Position numbers and translations under genes: made by a program | Assembly: GCF_001705515.1 (NCBI RefSeq) | Contig: NZ_MDJS01000001.1 | Coordinates: forward strand, 2,170,001 to 2,234,000 | DNA: 64,000 bases | Source of the DNA: Mucilaginibacter sp. PPCGB 2223 | GTDB lineage: Bacteria > Bacteroidota > Bacteroidia > Sphingobacteriales > Sphingobacteriaceae | Direction: 5' to 3' | Notes under the pieces: model-generated | Databases searched by the model: none | Told to the model about the DNA's origin: nothing | The model's input: only the letters and a program-made list of their open reading frames with translations | Part shown: piece after piece, positions 53,514 to 62,890 of the stretch | How the letters are laid out: each line of letters starts with the position of its first letter | How positions within the stretch are numbered: the stretch's first letter is position 1

Positions 53514-55277
53514 ATGAAACAATTCTTCAAATTTGTTTTTGCCACCATCGTCGGCATTATTATCCTCACCGTCCTGCTTTTTATTATCGTGATCGGTATT
53601 GCCGTTGGCTTAAGCGGCGATAAAACCATCGATGTGCCATCAAACTCGGTAATGCGTATTGCGCTGACCAGCGATATCAAAGAGCGTACGCCGAACAACC
53701 CATTGGCAGCATTAGGTTTTTTAGGATTTGATGAGCATAGGGCGATAGGGCTTAACGACATTCTGGCAAATATTAAAAAGGCTAAGACAGACGACCACAT
53801 TAAAGGCATATTTTTAGATGAAAGCTATATGCTTGCCGGCCAGGCCACTACCGAAGAGATACGTAACGCATTGATAGACTTTAAGAGATCGGGCAAATTT
53901 ATTATCGCTTACGGCGAGATCTACACTCAATCGTTTTACTACCTGTCGTCGGTAGCGGATAAAATCTACATGAACCCGAAAGGCATATTTGAGTTTCACG
54001 GTTTCAGCTCGCAGATTATGTTTTACAAAGGCGCGATGGATAAGCTGGGCATCGAAGCGCAGGTGATCAAGGTAGGTACCTACAAAAGCGCTACCGAGCC
54101 CTTTGTTTTAAATAAAATGAGCGATGCCAACCGCAAACAGGTAACTGAGTACCTGGGTTCGATGTACGATCATTTCCTTACCGGGATCAGCGCCAGCCGT
54201 AAGATCAGTAAAGATTCGCTGTTTAACATCGCCAACAACATGCTGGTGCGTAACGCAGAAGACGCGGTGAAGTTTCGGTTGATAGACGGCCTGCGTTATA
54301 AAGACGAACTGCTCGACGAACTGAAAGGTCGTACCGGCCTGAGTAAAAAACAAAATGTAAAATCGGTTGACATTGCCGACTATACCAAAGCCGCGAGCGA
54401 TGATAAGGATACCACGACCTCCAACAGCCGGATAGCGATTGTATATGCTTCGGGCGAAATTACCGGCGGCGATGGCGACGACAACACCATAGGCTCCGAA
54501 AGGATATCGAAAACCCTGCGCCAGGTGCGGCTGGATGATAAGGTAAAAGCGGTAGTGCTGCGCGTTAACTCACCGGGCGGCAGCTCGCTCGCCTCGGACG
54601 TAATATGGCGCGAGGTGATGCTCACCAAAAAGGTAAAACCCATCATCGTTTCGATGGGCGATGTGGCGGCTTCGGGCGGTTACTATATCAGCTGCGCTGC
54701 CGACTCGATCTACGCCGAGCCAAATACCATCACAGGTTCGATAGGCATCTTTGCCATTATCCCTAACATGCAGAAGTTTTTTAACGAGAAGCTGGGCCTC
54801 ACTTTCGACGGGGTAAAAACCGGCAAGTATGCCGATCTGGGCAACGGCACCCGCCCGCTTAGCCCCGAAGAAAAGGACATCCTGCAAAACATGATCAACC
54901 GCGGGTACGACGATTTTACCAAAGCCGTAGCCAACGGCCGCGGCAAAACCCAGGCTTATATCAATACCATAGCCCAGGGCCGTGTGTGGACTGGCCAGCA
55001 AGCCATCAAAATTGGCCTGGTTGATAAATTAGGCAACATTAACGATGCCATCCGCTCGGCAGCCGCTAAAGCTAAGATCAAAGATTACAGCTTGGTGCCT
55101 TACCCCGAGCAGGAAAGTTCGTTTAAAAACATAGGCCGCAACATCAGCGTAGAAATGCGCACCCATTTTACCAAAGCCGAATTGGGCGATAATTACAAAT
55201 ACTACGAACAGGTTAAGCAAGCCACGCAGATGAGCGGGATACTGGCCAGGATGCCTTATGAGGTGACTCTTAATTAA
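53514..55277 (+). CDS. sppA: Signal peptide peptidase SppA (67 kDa type)
   Basis: Membrane serine protease of 587 residues that degrades cleaved signal peptides. It has one N-terminal membrane segment (about 8-32) and two S49 domains. The general base lysine lies in VGTYKSATEPF (Lys about 191) in the first domain and the nucleophile in MGDVAASGGYYIS (Ser about 387) in the second. Full length and complete. Confidence 0.95.
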   Translation: MKQFFKFVFATIVGIIILTVLLFIIVIGIAVGLSGDKTIDVPSNSVMRIALTSDIKERTPNNPLAALGFLGFDEHRAIGLNDILANIKKAKTDDHIKGIFLDESYMLAGQATTEEIRNALIDFKRSGKFIIAYGEIYTQSFYYLSSVADKIYMNPKGIFEFHGFSSQIMFYKGAMDKLGIEAQVIKVGTYKSATEPFVLNKMSDANRKQVTEYLGSMYDHFLTGISASRKISKDSLFNIANNMLVRNAEDAVKFRLIDGLRYKDELLDELKGRTGLSKKQNVKSVDIADYTKAASDDKDTTTSNSRIAIVYASGEITGGDGDDNTIGSERISKTLRQVRLDDKVKAVVLRVNSPGGSSLASDVIWREVMLTKKVKPIIVSMGDVAASGGYYISCAADSIYAEPNTITGSIGIFAIIPNMQKFFNEKLGLTFDGVKTGKYADLGNGTRPLSPEEKDILQNMINRGYDDFTKAVANGRGKTQAYINTIAQGRVWTGQQAIKIGLVDKLGNINDAIRSAAAKAKIKDYSLVPYPEQESSFKNIGRNISVEMRTHFTKAELGDNYKYYEQVKQATQMSGILARMPYEVTLN

Positions 55278-55380
55278 TCAATTAGTTGATTGGATGAGTG
55301 GTTGATTGGGTGAATGGTTAGGCTTGTGGTTGATGTGTTGGTAAGGCGTGGACGTTTTATCGGGCGGATGTGCAAGAACT
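55278..55380. repeat. Word-type repeat after sppA
   Basis: Repeated TTGATTGG and GGTTGATTGGGTG words (about 55279-55330) build an intergenic stretch that has no gene. It belongs by style to the group at 31795, 37341, 47553 and 61079, though here no strong complementary arm is seen. Confidence 0.45.
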
Positions 55381-55920
55381 TCAGTTGCACTTGTTGAAGC
55401 TCACATTTTTGTACTGAAACTTTACCGTGCAATTGTTAGTGGTATCGTTATCTACTTTCGAATCGACTTCCTTAATGAATATGGGGATGAAGCCATATTT
55501 TTTTAATCGGTAAGTTAATAATGGCCCGCCGGAGAAACCCTGATCGCGCACGTAATCGACCCTATAATCTTTTATTTCCCAGTGTTGTTCAACCGTTATG
55601 GTACCGGCCATTGCACCTATAAAAGCAATGAAACCCAACGGAAAAACAAGCACTATCGATAATAGTATACTTGTAAGTATCTTGCGTTTCGCTCCTTTCA
55701 GCAACAAGCCGTAGCCACAGGCAAGGATGGTGTAAACCAAAATGGCGTATAGGTTTTCGATTATGTAGGAATAGCCAGTGAATATCGGCAACAACAAAAC
55801 CAGCGAAGTATATAATACATAAGAAATGATCTTAGTCGGGAGCCCTGCCTGAAGTATCCATCCTAATATCGGAAAGGAAAAAAAGAAAAAGATTAGCTCG
55901 GGGTGCGCGAATATATACAT
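55381..55920 (-). CDS. Membrane protein of unknown function
   Basis: A 179-residue protein with about four membrane segments in the first 110 residues, then a polar domain with VKFQYKNVSFNKCN at the end. Its AT content is higher than its neighbours, a possible sign of transfer. No family recognised. Confidence 0.6.
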   Translation of the reverse strand: MYIFAHPELIFFFFSFPILGWILQAGLPTKIISYVLYTSLVLLLPIFTGYSYIIENLYAILVYTILACGYGLLLKGAKRKILTSILLSIVLVFPLGFIAFIGAMAGTITVEQHWEIKDYRVDYVRDQGFSGGPLLTYRLKKYGFIPIFIKEVDSKVDNDTTNNCTVKFQYKNVSFNKCN

Positions 55921-56399
55921 CGTAAATTAGTTTATGCAATTGTGATGATGCGTTTCAAATGTCAGCAATTTTTTGTATATTGTAAGTTTAGGCATTATGT
56001 ACCAAGCGCGAGGCTTCTGACATTAACACCGGGAAATGGGGACACTCATGATTACCCATCTCATCCCCATGTGCTTTATGGGTATCAAAAAGCAAAAAAG
56101 CGCATTTAAAGCTTATATAAGGGGTTTTACTCAAGATTTTTGTAGAAATACCCATAAATACCCACCCCCCAAGGAATAGCTGCCAGAAGCAGCACGGATA
56201 TTACTCACTCGCAGGATGCGAGCGAGTGCGTGGGATGAAAATACCGACAAATACCCCCTGCCTTGAGCCGGAAGCTTGAAGCACGAAGCTGAAAGCTATA
56301 ACATTTCGTCTTTTCAATAAATCCGAAATCGAAAATTCGAAATTCGAAATCTCAGTAAATCCGAAATGGAGTTGTATTTTTATCCACTCGCAATTTGTA
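55921..56399. other. Intergenic region with several palindromic and word-type repeats
   Basis: About 480 bases without a supported gene. It contains CCCATAAATACCC-type words (56151-56165 and 56240-56260), a CACTCGC/GCGAGTG stem around 56207-56229, GAAGC words (56270-56298) and AAATCCGAAAT/AATTCGAAAT words (56320-56368). Together these look like several small repetitive elements nested in one gap. A 68-codon frame at 55903-56109 is not supported. Confidence 0.55.
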
Positions 56400-58076
56400 A
56401 TGGAAAATAAAACTATCGCCCGTACCCTGCGCCTGCTGTCGCAACTGATGGAACTGCACGAGGTAAACCCGTTCAAGATCAAATCAATAGCGAACGCTGC
56501 TTTTAAAGTAGATAAATTGCCTTTCAAGATAGCCGACAAGCCTTACGACGAGTTGGAAAAGGTTGACGGTATAGGCAAAAGCATTGCCGCCAAACTGGTC
56601 GAACTATTTACCACAGGCAATATAGCCGAGTTGCAGGAACTGTTGGACGCTACCCCGCCCGGTATTGTGGAGATGCTGGGCATCAAAGGCATCGGTCCGA
56701 AAAAAATCGCAACGATATGGCACGAACTGGGCATCGAAAATACCGGCGAGCTGTATTATGCCTGTAACGAGAACCGCCTGGTTGAGGCCAAGGGTTTTGG
56801 TTTGAAAACCCAGGAAGAGATCCGCAAGGTAATCGAGTTCAGGATGGCCAGCAGCGGCAAGTTTTTATACGCACAGGTTGAAGCAACAGCCACCGAACTG
56901 CTCAGAAAACTAAGCGCCCTCATCGGCGAAAGCCGGATTGAGCTGTGTGGCGAGTTCAGAAGAAGATGCGAGATCATCAACGAGCTTTGTTTTGTGATAG
57001 GCACAGGGAATGCCAATGGTATCATCAACGAAATACAGACTGCCGGCCTGCTAAATGAGGTTACGATCGATCATAATCGTATTACAGGTAAAACCGAAAA
57101 CCTGGTTGCGGTAAGCATCCACACAGTTGCCGAAACCGCCTTTTATACCGAAGTATTGAAGTATACAGGCGACGATGAACATGTTACCACTGTTTTAGAC
57201 AGGCTAAACGATGGCTCATTCATCGCGGCAAGCGAAGAGACGGTTTACGAAAAAGCAGGCCTACAATATATGGAACCCGAGCTGCGCGAAGGTACCAGTT
57301 TCATTGAAAAGGCCGCTGCAAAACAATTGCCGAAGCTGATCGAGTATGCCGACCTGAAAGGCACACTGCATAACCATAGCACCTGGAGCGACGGCATCAA
57401 TACCCTGGATGAGATTGTACTGTACCTGCGCGATGAATTGAAACTGCAATACTTAGGCATTTGCGATCACAGCAAGAGCGCTTTTTATGCCAATGGGCTA
57501 AGTATTGAGCGGGTGTTGCAACAACATGAGGAGATCGACCACCTGAATAAAAAGTTTACGGGCTTTCATATTTTTAAAGGCATCGAGTCCGACATCCTGA
57601 ACGATGGCTCGCTTGATTACCCGGATGAGATACTGAAACGCTTCGACTTTATTGTGGCCTCGGTACATTCGAACCTGAAAATGGCCGAAGACAAAGCTAC
57701 CGAACGATTGATTAAAGCGGTTGAAAACCCGTACACCACGATACTCGGCCACCCGACCGGCAGGTTACTGCTGAGCCGCAAGGGTTACGATTTTGATCAT
57801 AAAAAAGTGATCGATGCCTGTGCCGCGAATGGTGTGGTCATCGAGATCAATGCCAACCCGCTCAGGCTCGACCTCGACTGGCGCTGGCACCAATATGCGC
57901 TGGATAAAGGCGTAATGCTATCCATCAACCCGGATGCGCACCGCAACGAAGGCTACCACGACATGTATTACGGCACATTAATAGCGCGTAAAGGCGGGGT
58001 AACTGCCGACAGGTGCCTCAATGCAAAATCGCTCGAAGAGATCGGTACTATCTTTGCCGCAAGAAAAAACAAGTGA
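56400..58076 (+). CDS. polX: PolX-family protein with PHP domain, polymerase site degenerate
   Basis: A 558-residue PolX: helix-hairpin-helix regions (about 50-140), a palm-like region (about 175-260) and a PHP domain (about 320-555). The PHP metal motifs are all present: GTLHNHSTWSDG, GICDHSKS, KGIESDIL, ASVHSN, LGHPTGRLL, INPDAH. In the palm, where active PolX has GS...DxD, this protein has LCGEFRRRC and IINELCFVIG (Asn-Glu-Leu at about 194-196), and the third aspartate is Ser (VAVSIH, about 239). So nuclease activity is likely, polymerase activity unlikely. The stop overlaps the next start as GTGA. Confidence 0.92.
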   Translation: MENKTIARTLRLLSQLMELHEVNPFKIKSIANAAFKVDKLPFKIADKPYDELEKVDGIGKSIAAKLVELFTTGNIAELQELLDATPPGIVEMLGIKGIGPKKIATIWHELGIENTGELYYACNENRLVEAKGFGLKTQEEIRKVIEFRMASSGKFLYAQVEATATELLRKLSALIGESRIELCGEFRRRCEIINELCFVIGTGNANGIINEIQTAGLLNEVTIDHNRITGKTENLVAVSIHTVAETAFYTEVLKYTGDDEHVTTVLDRLNDGSFIAASEETVYEKAGLQYMEPELREGTSFIEKAAAKQLPKLIEYADLKGTLHNHSTWSDGINTLDEIVLYLRDELKLQYLGICDHSKSAFYANGLSIERVLQQHEEIDHLNKKFTGFHIFKGIESDILNDGSLDYPDEILKRFDFIVASVHSNLKMAEDKATERLIKAVENPYTTILGHPTGRLLLSRKGYDFDHKKVIDACAANGVVIEINANPLRLDLDWRWHQYALDKGVMLSINPDAHRNEGYHDMYYGTLIARKGGVTADRCLNAKSLEEIGTIFAARKNK

Positions 58077-59056
58077 AAAAAAGTCTTAAAATACTGGTGA
58101 TCCGGTTCAGCTCAATGGGTGATATTATTTATACCACCCCAGTTGTGCGCTGCCTTAAACAGCAATTGCCCGGCGTCGAGGTGCATTTTTTAACCAAACC
58201 GGCTTTTCAATATATCTACGATGGCAACCCGTATCTGGATAAACTGCATTTGCTTAAACCAAGCCTGGGCGAAACGATAGCCGGTATAAAAGCCGAAAAG
58301 TTCGATTATATTATCGACCTGCACAACAACCTGCGCACGGCCATCATTAAATTCCGTACGGGCATCCCGGCTTCAACCTATAAAAAACTGGCCGTCAAAA
58401 AATGGCTGTCGCTTAGGTTCCATCTTAAAAACCTGGTTGCGCCAACGCACCTGGTCGAAAGGTATATGCAAACGGTAAAATTTCTGGGTATTCAAAACGA
58501 TGGCAAACCTATCGATTACTTTATCAAAGCCGATCATAGTTTAACAAAACTGCTGCCGCCGTCGCATCAGGGTAACTATACCGCATTTATTATTGGCGCT
58601 ACACATTTTACCAAACGCATGCCCAACAAAAAAATAATCAGCATTTGCAATCAAATTAACGGGCCGGTTGTTTTATTAGGCGGGAACGATGTTAAAGCCA
58701 ACGGTGATGAAATAGCCGGGGCAATCGGCGGCAAAGTTTACAATACTTGCGGCAATACTACGTTAGATGAATCGGTATTTTTGGTTTCGAAGGCTAAAAA
58801 CATCATTGGTTTTGATACAGGGCTCACCCATATTGCCGAAGCATTTAACGTACCCATTGCTTCGATATGGGGCGGCACCGCACCCGAACTGCTGGGTGTA
58901 CAACCGTACAAGGTGAAAAATGCTTTGGTTATTGGGGTTGAACTACCATGCAGGCCGTGTTCAAAGTTCGGGCTGGAGAAATGCCCGCTTGGCCATTTTA
59001 AATGCATGTACCAGATACCCGAGGATGTTGTTGTAAGCTTTGCAAATAATGCGTAA
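58073..59056 (+). CDS. Glycosyltransferase family 9 (heptosyltransferase-like)
   Basis: A 327-residue protein from the GTG at 58073, which overlaps the PolX stop (GTGA); an in-frame start at 58013 would overlap PolX by 64 bases. It has LVIRFSSMGDIIYTTPVV at the N-terminus and GFDTGLTHIAEAFNVPIASI near the C-terminus, as in ADP-heptose transferases of the LPS core. The end has a Cys-rich CRPCSKFGLEKCPLGHFKC segment. Translational coupling with PolX is odd functionally but common in this phylum. Confidence 0.9.
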   Translation: MKKSLKILVIRFSSMGDIIYTTPVVRCLKQQLPGVEVHFLTKPAFQYIYDGNPYLDKLHLLKPSLGETIAGIKAEKFDYIIDLHNNLRTAIIKFRTGIPASTYKKLAVKKWLSLRFHLKNLVAPTHLVERYMQTVKFLGIQNDGKPIDYFIKADHSLTKLLPPSHQGNYTAFIIGATHFTKRMPNKKIISICNQINGPVVLLGGNDVKANGDEIAGAIGGKVYNTCGNTTLDESVFLVSKAKNIIGFDTGLTHIAEAFNVPIASIWGGTAPELLGVQPYKVKNALVIGVELPCRPCSKFGLEKCPLGHFKCMYQIPEDVVVSFANNA

Positions 59057-59089
59057 AATAGCGAACTGATTATTTTAAACGTGTGCCGA

Positions 59090-59716
59090 ATGAAGAAATT
59101 AGCTTTGTTGATGATTCTGTCTGTATTGGTTTGCGGCCGTTCCTTGGGTCAGGATCTACAGTTCGGCATTCGTGCAGGCTTAAGTTTCGCATCGCAAAGC
59201 ATCAGCAACCCCGATATCATCTCCACCAACTCGATTACTACCTACAACCTGTCTATCATTGCCGAAAAGCCGCTAAAAAACAGTTTTTATTTACAGACGG
59301 CTCTGGGCCTTACCGGCAAAGGCGTAATTACGTACGAAAATGCAGAAACATCGACCTACAAATTAACCTATGTTGACGTACCCCTTAATGTGCTGTACAA
59401 GTTTAGCCTGCCCGGTATGGGCAAGCTGTATGTAGGTACGGGGCCATACCTCTCCGCAGGGTTAAGCGGTAACGTGCAATTTGAGAATACCAATAATACC
59501 AGCGGACAGCAACTGGAGTTCGGCAGTTCGCAGGACTACAAGCGGTTTGATATAGGCGTTAATTTAACAGGTGGTTTTGAGCTTAACAACCATTTGACAT
59601 TCAATACCAACTATGCCCTGGGTTTGAATAATATTGCAACGGACGACGCCACCAATACCGCGGTAATGTCGACAAAGAACCGGGTTTTTTCGATAGGATT
59701 AGGTTTCCTTTTCTGA
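59090..59716 (+). CDS. Outer membrane beta-barrel protein (PorT-like family)
   Basis: A 208-residue exported barrel from the ATG at 59090, with a signal peptide (about 1-20, ending SLGQD) and amphipathic strands from FGIRAGLSFASQSI onward, ending RVFSIGLGFLF with the C-terminal Phe typical of outer membrane proteins. The GTG at 59081 adds three residues. Function unknown. Confidence 0.85.
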   Translation: MKKLALLMILSVLVCGRSLGQDLQFGIRAGLSFASQSISNPDIISTNSITTYNLSIIAEKPLKNSFYLQTALGLTGKGVITYENAETSTYKLTYVDVPLNVLYKFSLPGMGKLYVGTGPYLSAGLSGNVQFENTNNTSGQQLEFGSSQDYKRFDIGVNLTGGFELNNHLTFNTNYALGLNNIATDDATNTAVMSTKNRVFSIGLGFLF

Positions 59717-59749
59717 AACTATTAACTTAATCCGCTGTTAAAAAGATTT

Positions 59750-60232
59750 ATGAAAAAACTAATGCTGGTACGCCATGCCAAATCTGGCTGGGATATCCCC
59801 GATCTGACCGACTTTGAACGCCCGTTAAACCACCGCGGCGAAGAAACCGCACCCGAAATGGCGCAGCGTTTGTTGAATAAAGGTATTGTACCCCAATATA
59901 TTGTAAGCAGCCCGGCCGAACGCGCCAAAGCAACTGCCCAAATTTTTGCCGATACCTTTAAGCTTGCCGGGCCCGAATACGATATGGCCATTTACGAGGC
60001 AAACACCTCGGCATTACTTTCGGTGGTGAACAAACTGCCAGATGAATATAACTATATAGCGTTATTTGGGCATAACCCGGGCATAAGCGATCTAGTGTAC
60101 TACCTTACCGATAAGATGTACGAAATGCCTACCTGCGCAGTGGTGGTTATCCATTTCAATGCAGTATCGTGGCAGTACATCAGCGACAGTACGGGCACTA
60201 TCGAATATTACGATTATCCAAAGAACGTTTGA
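59750..60232 (+). CDS. Histidine phosphatase family protein, SixA-like
   Basis: A 160-residue protein with LMLVRHAKSGWD at the N-terminus (RHG motif), SSPAERAKATAQIF and FGHNPGISDL (second catalytic His), as in SixA phosphohistidine phosphatases acting on Hpt domains. The stop abuts the stop of the convergent MBL gene as TGATCA. A stand-alone Hpt gene lies 7 kb away, but a link is speculative. Confidence 0.9.
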   Translation: MKKLMLVRHAKSGWDIPDLTDFERPLNHRGEETAPEMAQRLLNKGIVPQYIVSSPAERAKATAQIFADTFKLAGPEYDMAIYEANTSALLSVVNKLPDEYNYIALFGHNPGISDLVYYLTDKMYEMPTCAVVVIHFNAVSWQYISDSTGTIEYYDYPKNV

Positions 60233-61072
60233 TCAGATCTCATCTAACCTGAACGTATCTTTCAAACGGATGCCTTTTTCGGTTTGCTGCAGGGTACAGC
60301 ACTCGTTCACAGGGTCGTGTTCGAGGTAAAGGATGTATTCCTTTTCAACGGCCTCGGTTAAAAAAGCTTTCTTTTCCATCAGTGTTTTGAGCGGGAACAT
60401 ATCATACGCCATAACGTATGGCAGCGGGATATGTCCTACCGAGGGCAGCAGATCGGCCATGTACACAATGGTTTTATTCTTATAGTAAAGCTGCGGCAGC
60501 ATCATGGCGTCGGTATGGCCGTAGGCAAAACGCACGCGCATGTTTTTACTGAACTGTACGCCATCCTGATCTTCCACAAATTTCAGCCGGCCGTTTTCCT
60601 GTATCGGCAGAATGTTCTCTTTGAGGAATGAAGCCTTTTCACGATCGTTGGGGTATACTGCCCAGTTCCAGTGCTTTTCGTTGCTCCAGTAAGTGGCGTT
60701 CTTAAAAGCAGGTACCAGTTTTTCGCCTTCGCGGATGATAGAGCCGCCGCAATGATCGAAATGCAGATGCGTCAGGAACATATCGGTAATATCATCGCGA
60801 TGGAAACCGTGCCTGGCCAGCGATTTGTCCAGGGTATCATCGCCGTGAAGGTAATAATGACCGAAAAACTTCTCATCCTGCTTGTTGCCGATTCCGTTAT
60901 CAATCAGTATCAGCCGGTCTTCATCCTCAACCAGCAGGCAACGCATGGCCCAGGTACAAAGATTGTTCTCGTCGGCAGGGTTGGTTTTGTTCCATAATGT
61001 TTTAGGCACAACGCCAAACATGGCACCGCCGTCGAGTTTAAAAAAGCCGGTGTCGATGGTGTAGAGTTTCAT
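60233..61072 (-). CDS. MBL fold metallo-hydrolase (lactonase-like)
   Basis: A 279-residue metallo-beta-lactamase fold protein with FLTHLHFDHCGGS (HxHxDH, about 104-116), FAYGHTDAMMLPQ and LEHDPVNE, similar to the AHL-lactonase/AttM group. No signal peptide. Substrate unknown; quorum-quenching cannot be claimed from sequence alone. Confidence 0.88.
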   Translation of the reverse strand: MKLYTIDTGFFKLDGGAMFGVVPKTLWNKTNPADENNLCTWAMRCLLVEDEDRLILIDNGIGNKQDEKFFGHYYLHGDDTLDKSLARHGFHRDDITDMFLTHLHFDHCGGSIIREGEKLVPAFKNATYWSNEKHWNWAVYPNDREKASFLKENILPIQENGRLKFVEDQDGVQFSKNMRVRFAYGHTDAMMLPQLYYKNKTIVYMADLLPSVGHIPLPYVMAYDMFPLKTLMEKKAFLTEAVEKEYILYLEHDPVNECCTLQQTEKGIRLKDTFRLDEI

Positions 61073-61078
61073 GAGAGA

Positions 61079-61163
61079 AGTCCATAGACCATAGTCAATA
61101 GTCCATAGTTTAAATTATGTGAAATAAAAAAGTCCATGGTCTATTGACTATCGACCATGGACT
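61079..61163. repeat. Long imperfect inverted repeat, possible lpdA terminator
   Basis: AGTCCATAGACCATAGTCAATAG (61079-61101) matches most of the complement of the right arm (61131-61163), with an AT-rich spacer. The arms are themselves built of CCATAG/ATAGTC words. It sits downstream of lpdA and upstream of the MBL gene, both on the minus strand. Confidence 0.75.
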
Positions 61164-61179
61164 AAATCTATAAATTATC

Positions 61180-62568
61180 TTACAAATGTATACACTCGCC
61201 ATACGCATCAGCGGCAGCTTCCATAATAGCTTCGCTCATGGTTGGGTGCGGGTGTACCGATTTGATGATCTCGTGGCCGGTAGCCTCCAGCTTTCGCGCG
61301 GTAACTACTTCGGCAATCATTTCGGTAACATTCATACCGATGAGGTGCGCGCCCAAAAACTCGCCGTACTTGGCGTCGAAGATCACTTTCACAAAGCCGT
61401 CTTTAGCACCGGCAGCGCTTGCCTTGCCCGATGCCGAGAACGGGAACTTACCGATCTTCAATTCGTAACCGGCTTCTTTAGCCGCTTTTTCGGTATAGCC
61501 TACCGAAGCAATTTCGGGCGAACAGTAAGTACAGCCGGGGATGTTGTTGTAGTTCAATGGCTCAGGATTATGACCGGCAATCTTTTCAACGCAGATGATG
61601 CCTTCGGCAGATGCAACGTGTGCCAGCGCCTGGCCTTTGACGATATCGCCGATGGCATAAACGCCTTCAATGTTGGTTTGGTAAAAATCGTCGACTAAAA
61701 CTTTGCCTTTGTCAGTCTTCACTCCAACCTCTTCAAGGCCGATACCTTCGATATTGGTTGAGATACCCACAGCCGAAAGAACGACGTCGCACTCCAACTG
61801 GATATCGCCGGTAGCCGTTTTGATGTTCACTTTACAGCCATCGCCCGAGGTATCGACAGATTCGACGGTAGAGCTGGTCATGATGTTGATGCCTTGCTTT
61901 TTGAGGTTACGTGCCAGTTGTTTTGATACGTCCTCATCCTCAAGCGGAACGATGTTATCTAAAAACTCAACCACAGTAACATTGGTACCGATAGCGTTGT
62001 AAAAGTAAGCAAACTCGATACCAATGGCGCCCGAGCCTACAACCACCATTGATGCAGGCGCCTTAGGCAACACCATGGCCTGGCGATAGCCGATGATCTT
62101 TTTATTGTCCTGTTTAAGGTTAGGCAACTCGCGCGAGCGGCCGCCGGTAGCCAGTATGATATGTTTGGCGGTAAACTCTTTCGCTGTACCGTCGGTACCC
62201 TTAACTTCAACCGTGCCTTTGCCTTTTAGTTTACCAAAACCCATCAACACATCGATCTTGTTCTTTTTCATCAAAAACTGAACGCCCTTGCTCATGCCGT
62301 CGGCAACACCACGGCTGCGTTTGATCACCGATTCGAAATCAACTTCGCCGCCCGCTACTTTGATACCGTAATCGGCAGCATGATTGATGTACTCAAATAC
62401 CTGCGCGCTTTTCAGCAAAGCCTTGGTTGGGATACATCCCCAGTTTAAACATATACCGCCTAATGATTCTTTTTCAACAATGGCAGTTTTCAGGCCCAGT
62501 TGCGATGCGCGTATTGCAGCAACATACCCGCCGGGACCGCTGCCTATAACAATTAGATCATAGTTCAT
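61180..62568 (-). CDS. lpdA: Dihydrolipoyl dehydrogenase
   Basis: FAD flavoprotein (E3 of pyruvate and 2-oxoglutarate dehydrogenase complexes), 462 residues. FAD motif IVIGSGPGGYVAAIRASQLG; redox disulfide in GGICLNWGCIPTKALL (Cys about 40 and 45); NAD motif VVGSGAIGIEFAYF; catalytic HPHPTMSEAIMEAA near the end. No lipoamide domain attached. All functional residues are present. No E1 or E2 gene is close by. Confidence 0.97.
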   Translation of the reverse strand: MNYDLIVIGSGPGGYVAAIRASQLGLKTAIVEKESLGGICLNWGCIPTKALLKSAQVFEYINHAADYGIKVAGGEVDFESVIKRSRGVADGMSKGVQFLMKKNKIDVLMGFGKLKGKGTVEVKGTDGTAKEFTAKHIILATGGRSRELPNLKQDNKKIIGYRQAMVLPKAPASMVVVGSGAIGIEFAYFYNAIGTNVTVVEFLDNIVPLEDEDVSKQLARNLKKQGINIMTSSTVESVDTSGDGCKVNIKTATGDIQLECDVVLSAVGISTNIEGIGLEEVGVKTDKGKVLVDDFYQTNIEGVYAIGDIVKGQALAHVASAEGIICVEKIAGHNPEPLNYNNIPGCTYCSPEIASVGYTEKAAKEAGYELKIGKFPFSASGKASAAGAKDGFVKVIFDAKYGEFLGAHLIGMNVTEMIAEVVTARKLEATGHEIIKSVHPHPTMSEAIMEAAADAYGECIHL

Positions 62569-62597
62569 AATTCTGATATCCTTTTACGATTTACCGC

Positions 62598-62605
62598 CAA
62601 AGCTA
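62598..62605 (-). promoter_or_regulatory. Candidate -7 box for lpdA
   Basis: CAAAGCTA on the plus strand reads TAGCTTTG on the minus strand, an exact TAnnTTTG match 30 bases before the lpdA ATG. A TTG partner lies at 62629-62631 with a 23-base spacer. Confidence 0.45.
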
Positions 62606-62882
62606 AATAAAAACATGGATATGGTAAACAATCAGGCACCTATTAAAACCAAGTATGATACTGGGGTGAAATTCGGGCAATAACCCCGGTAAAATGCAAC
62701 TGGTTAGCAACAATTTAAACACTACCGTTTTTGCAGTTATTAATTGTTTATTTTACAATAATTTCAATTTCGCACCTCTTTTTTGCAGAAACCCAAACCA
62801 GACATGCTAATTATTGCGATCATGTTGATAAAAAACCTCGAATTGTTAACATTAACTTAACAATAGCTGTGTTACTGATAGT

Positions 62883-62890
62883 TATATTTG
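62883..62890 (+). promoter_or_regulatory. Candidate -7 box for the TonB-dependent receptor
   Basis: TATATTTG is an exact TAnnTTTG match 43 bases before the ATG at 62933. No clear -33 element was found at 17-23 bases upstream. Confidence 0.4.

Noticed and set aside
55903..56109. 68-codon frame in the gap before polX
   Set aside because: It runs through repeat sequence, overlaps the neighbouring gene start and has no recognisable protein features.
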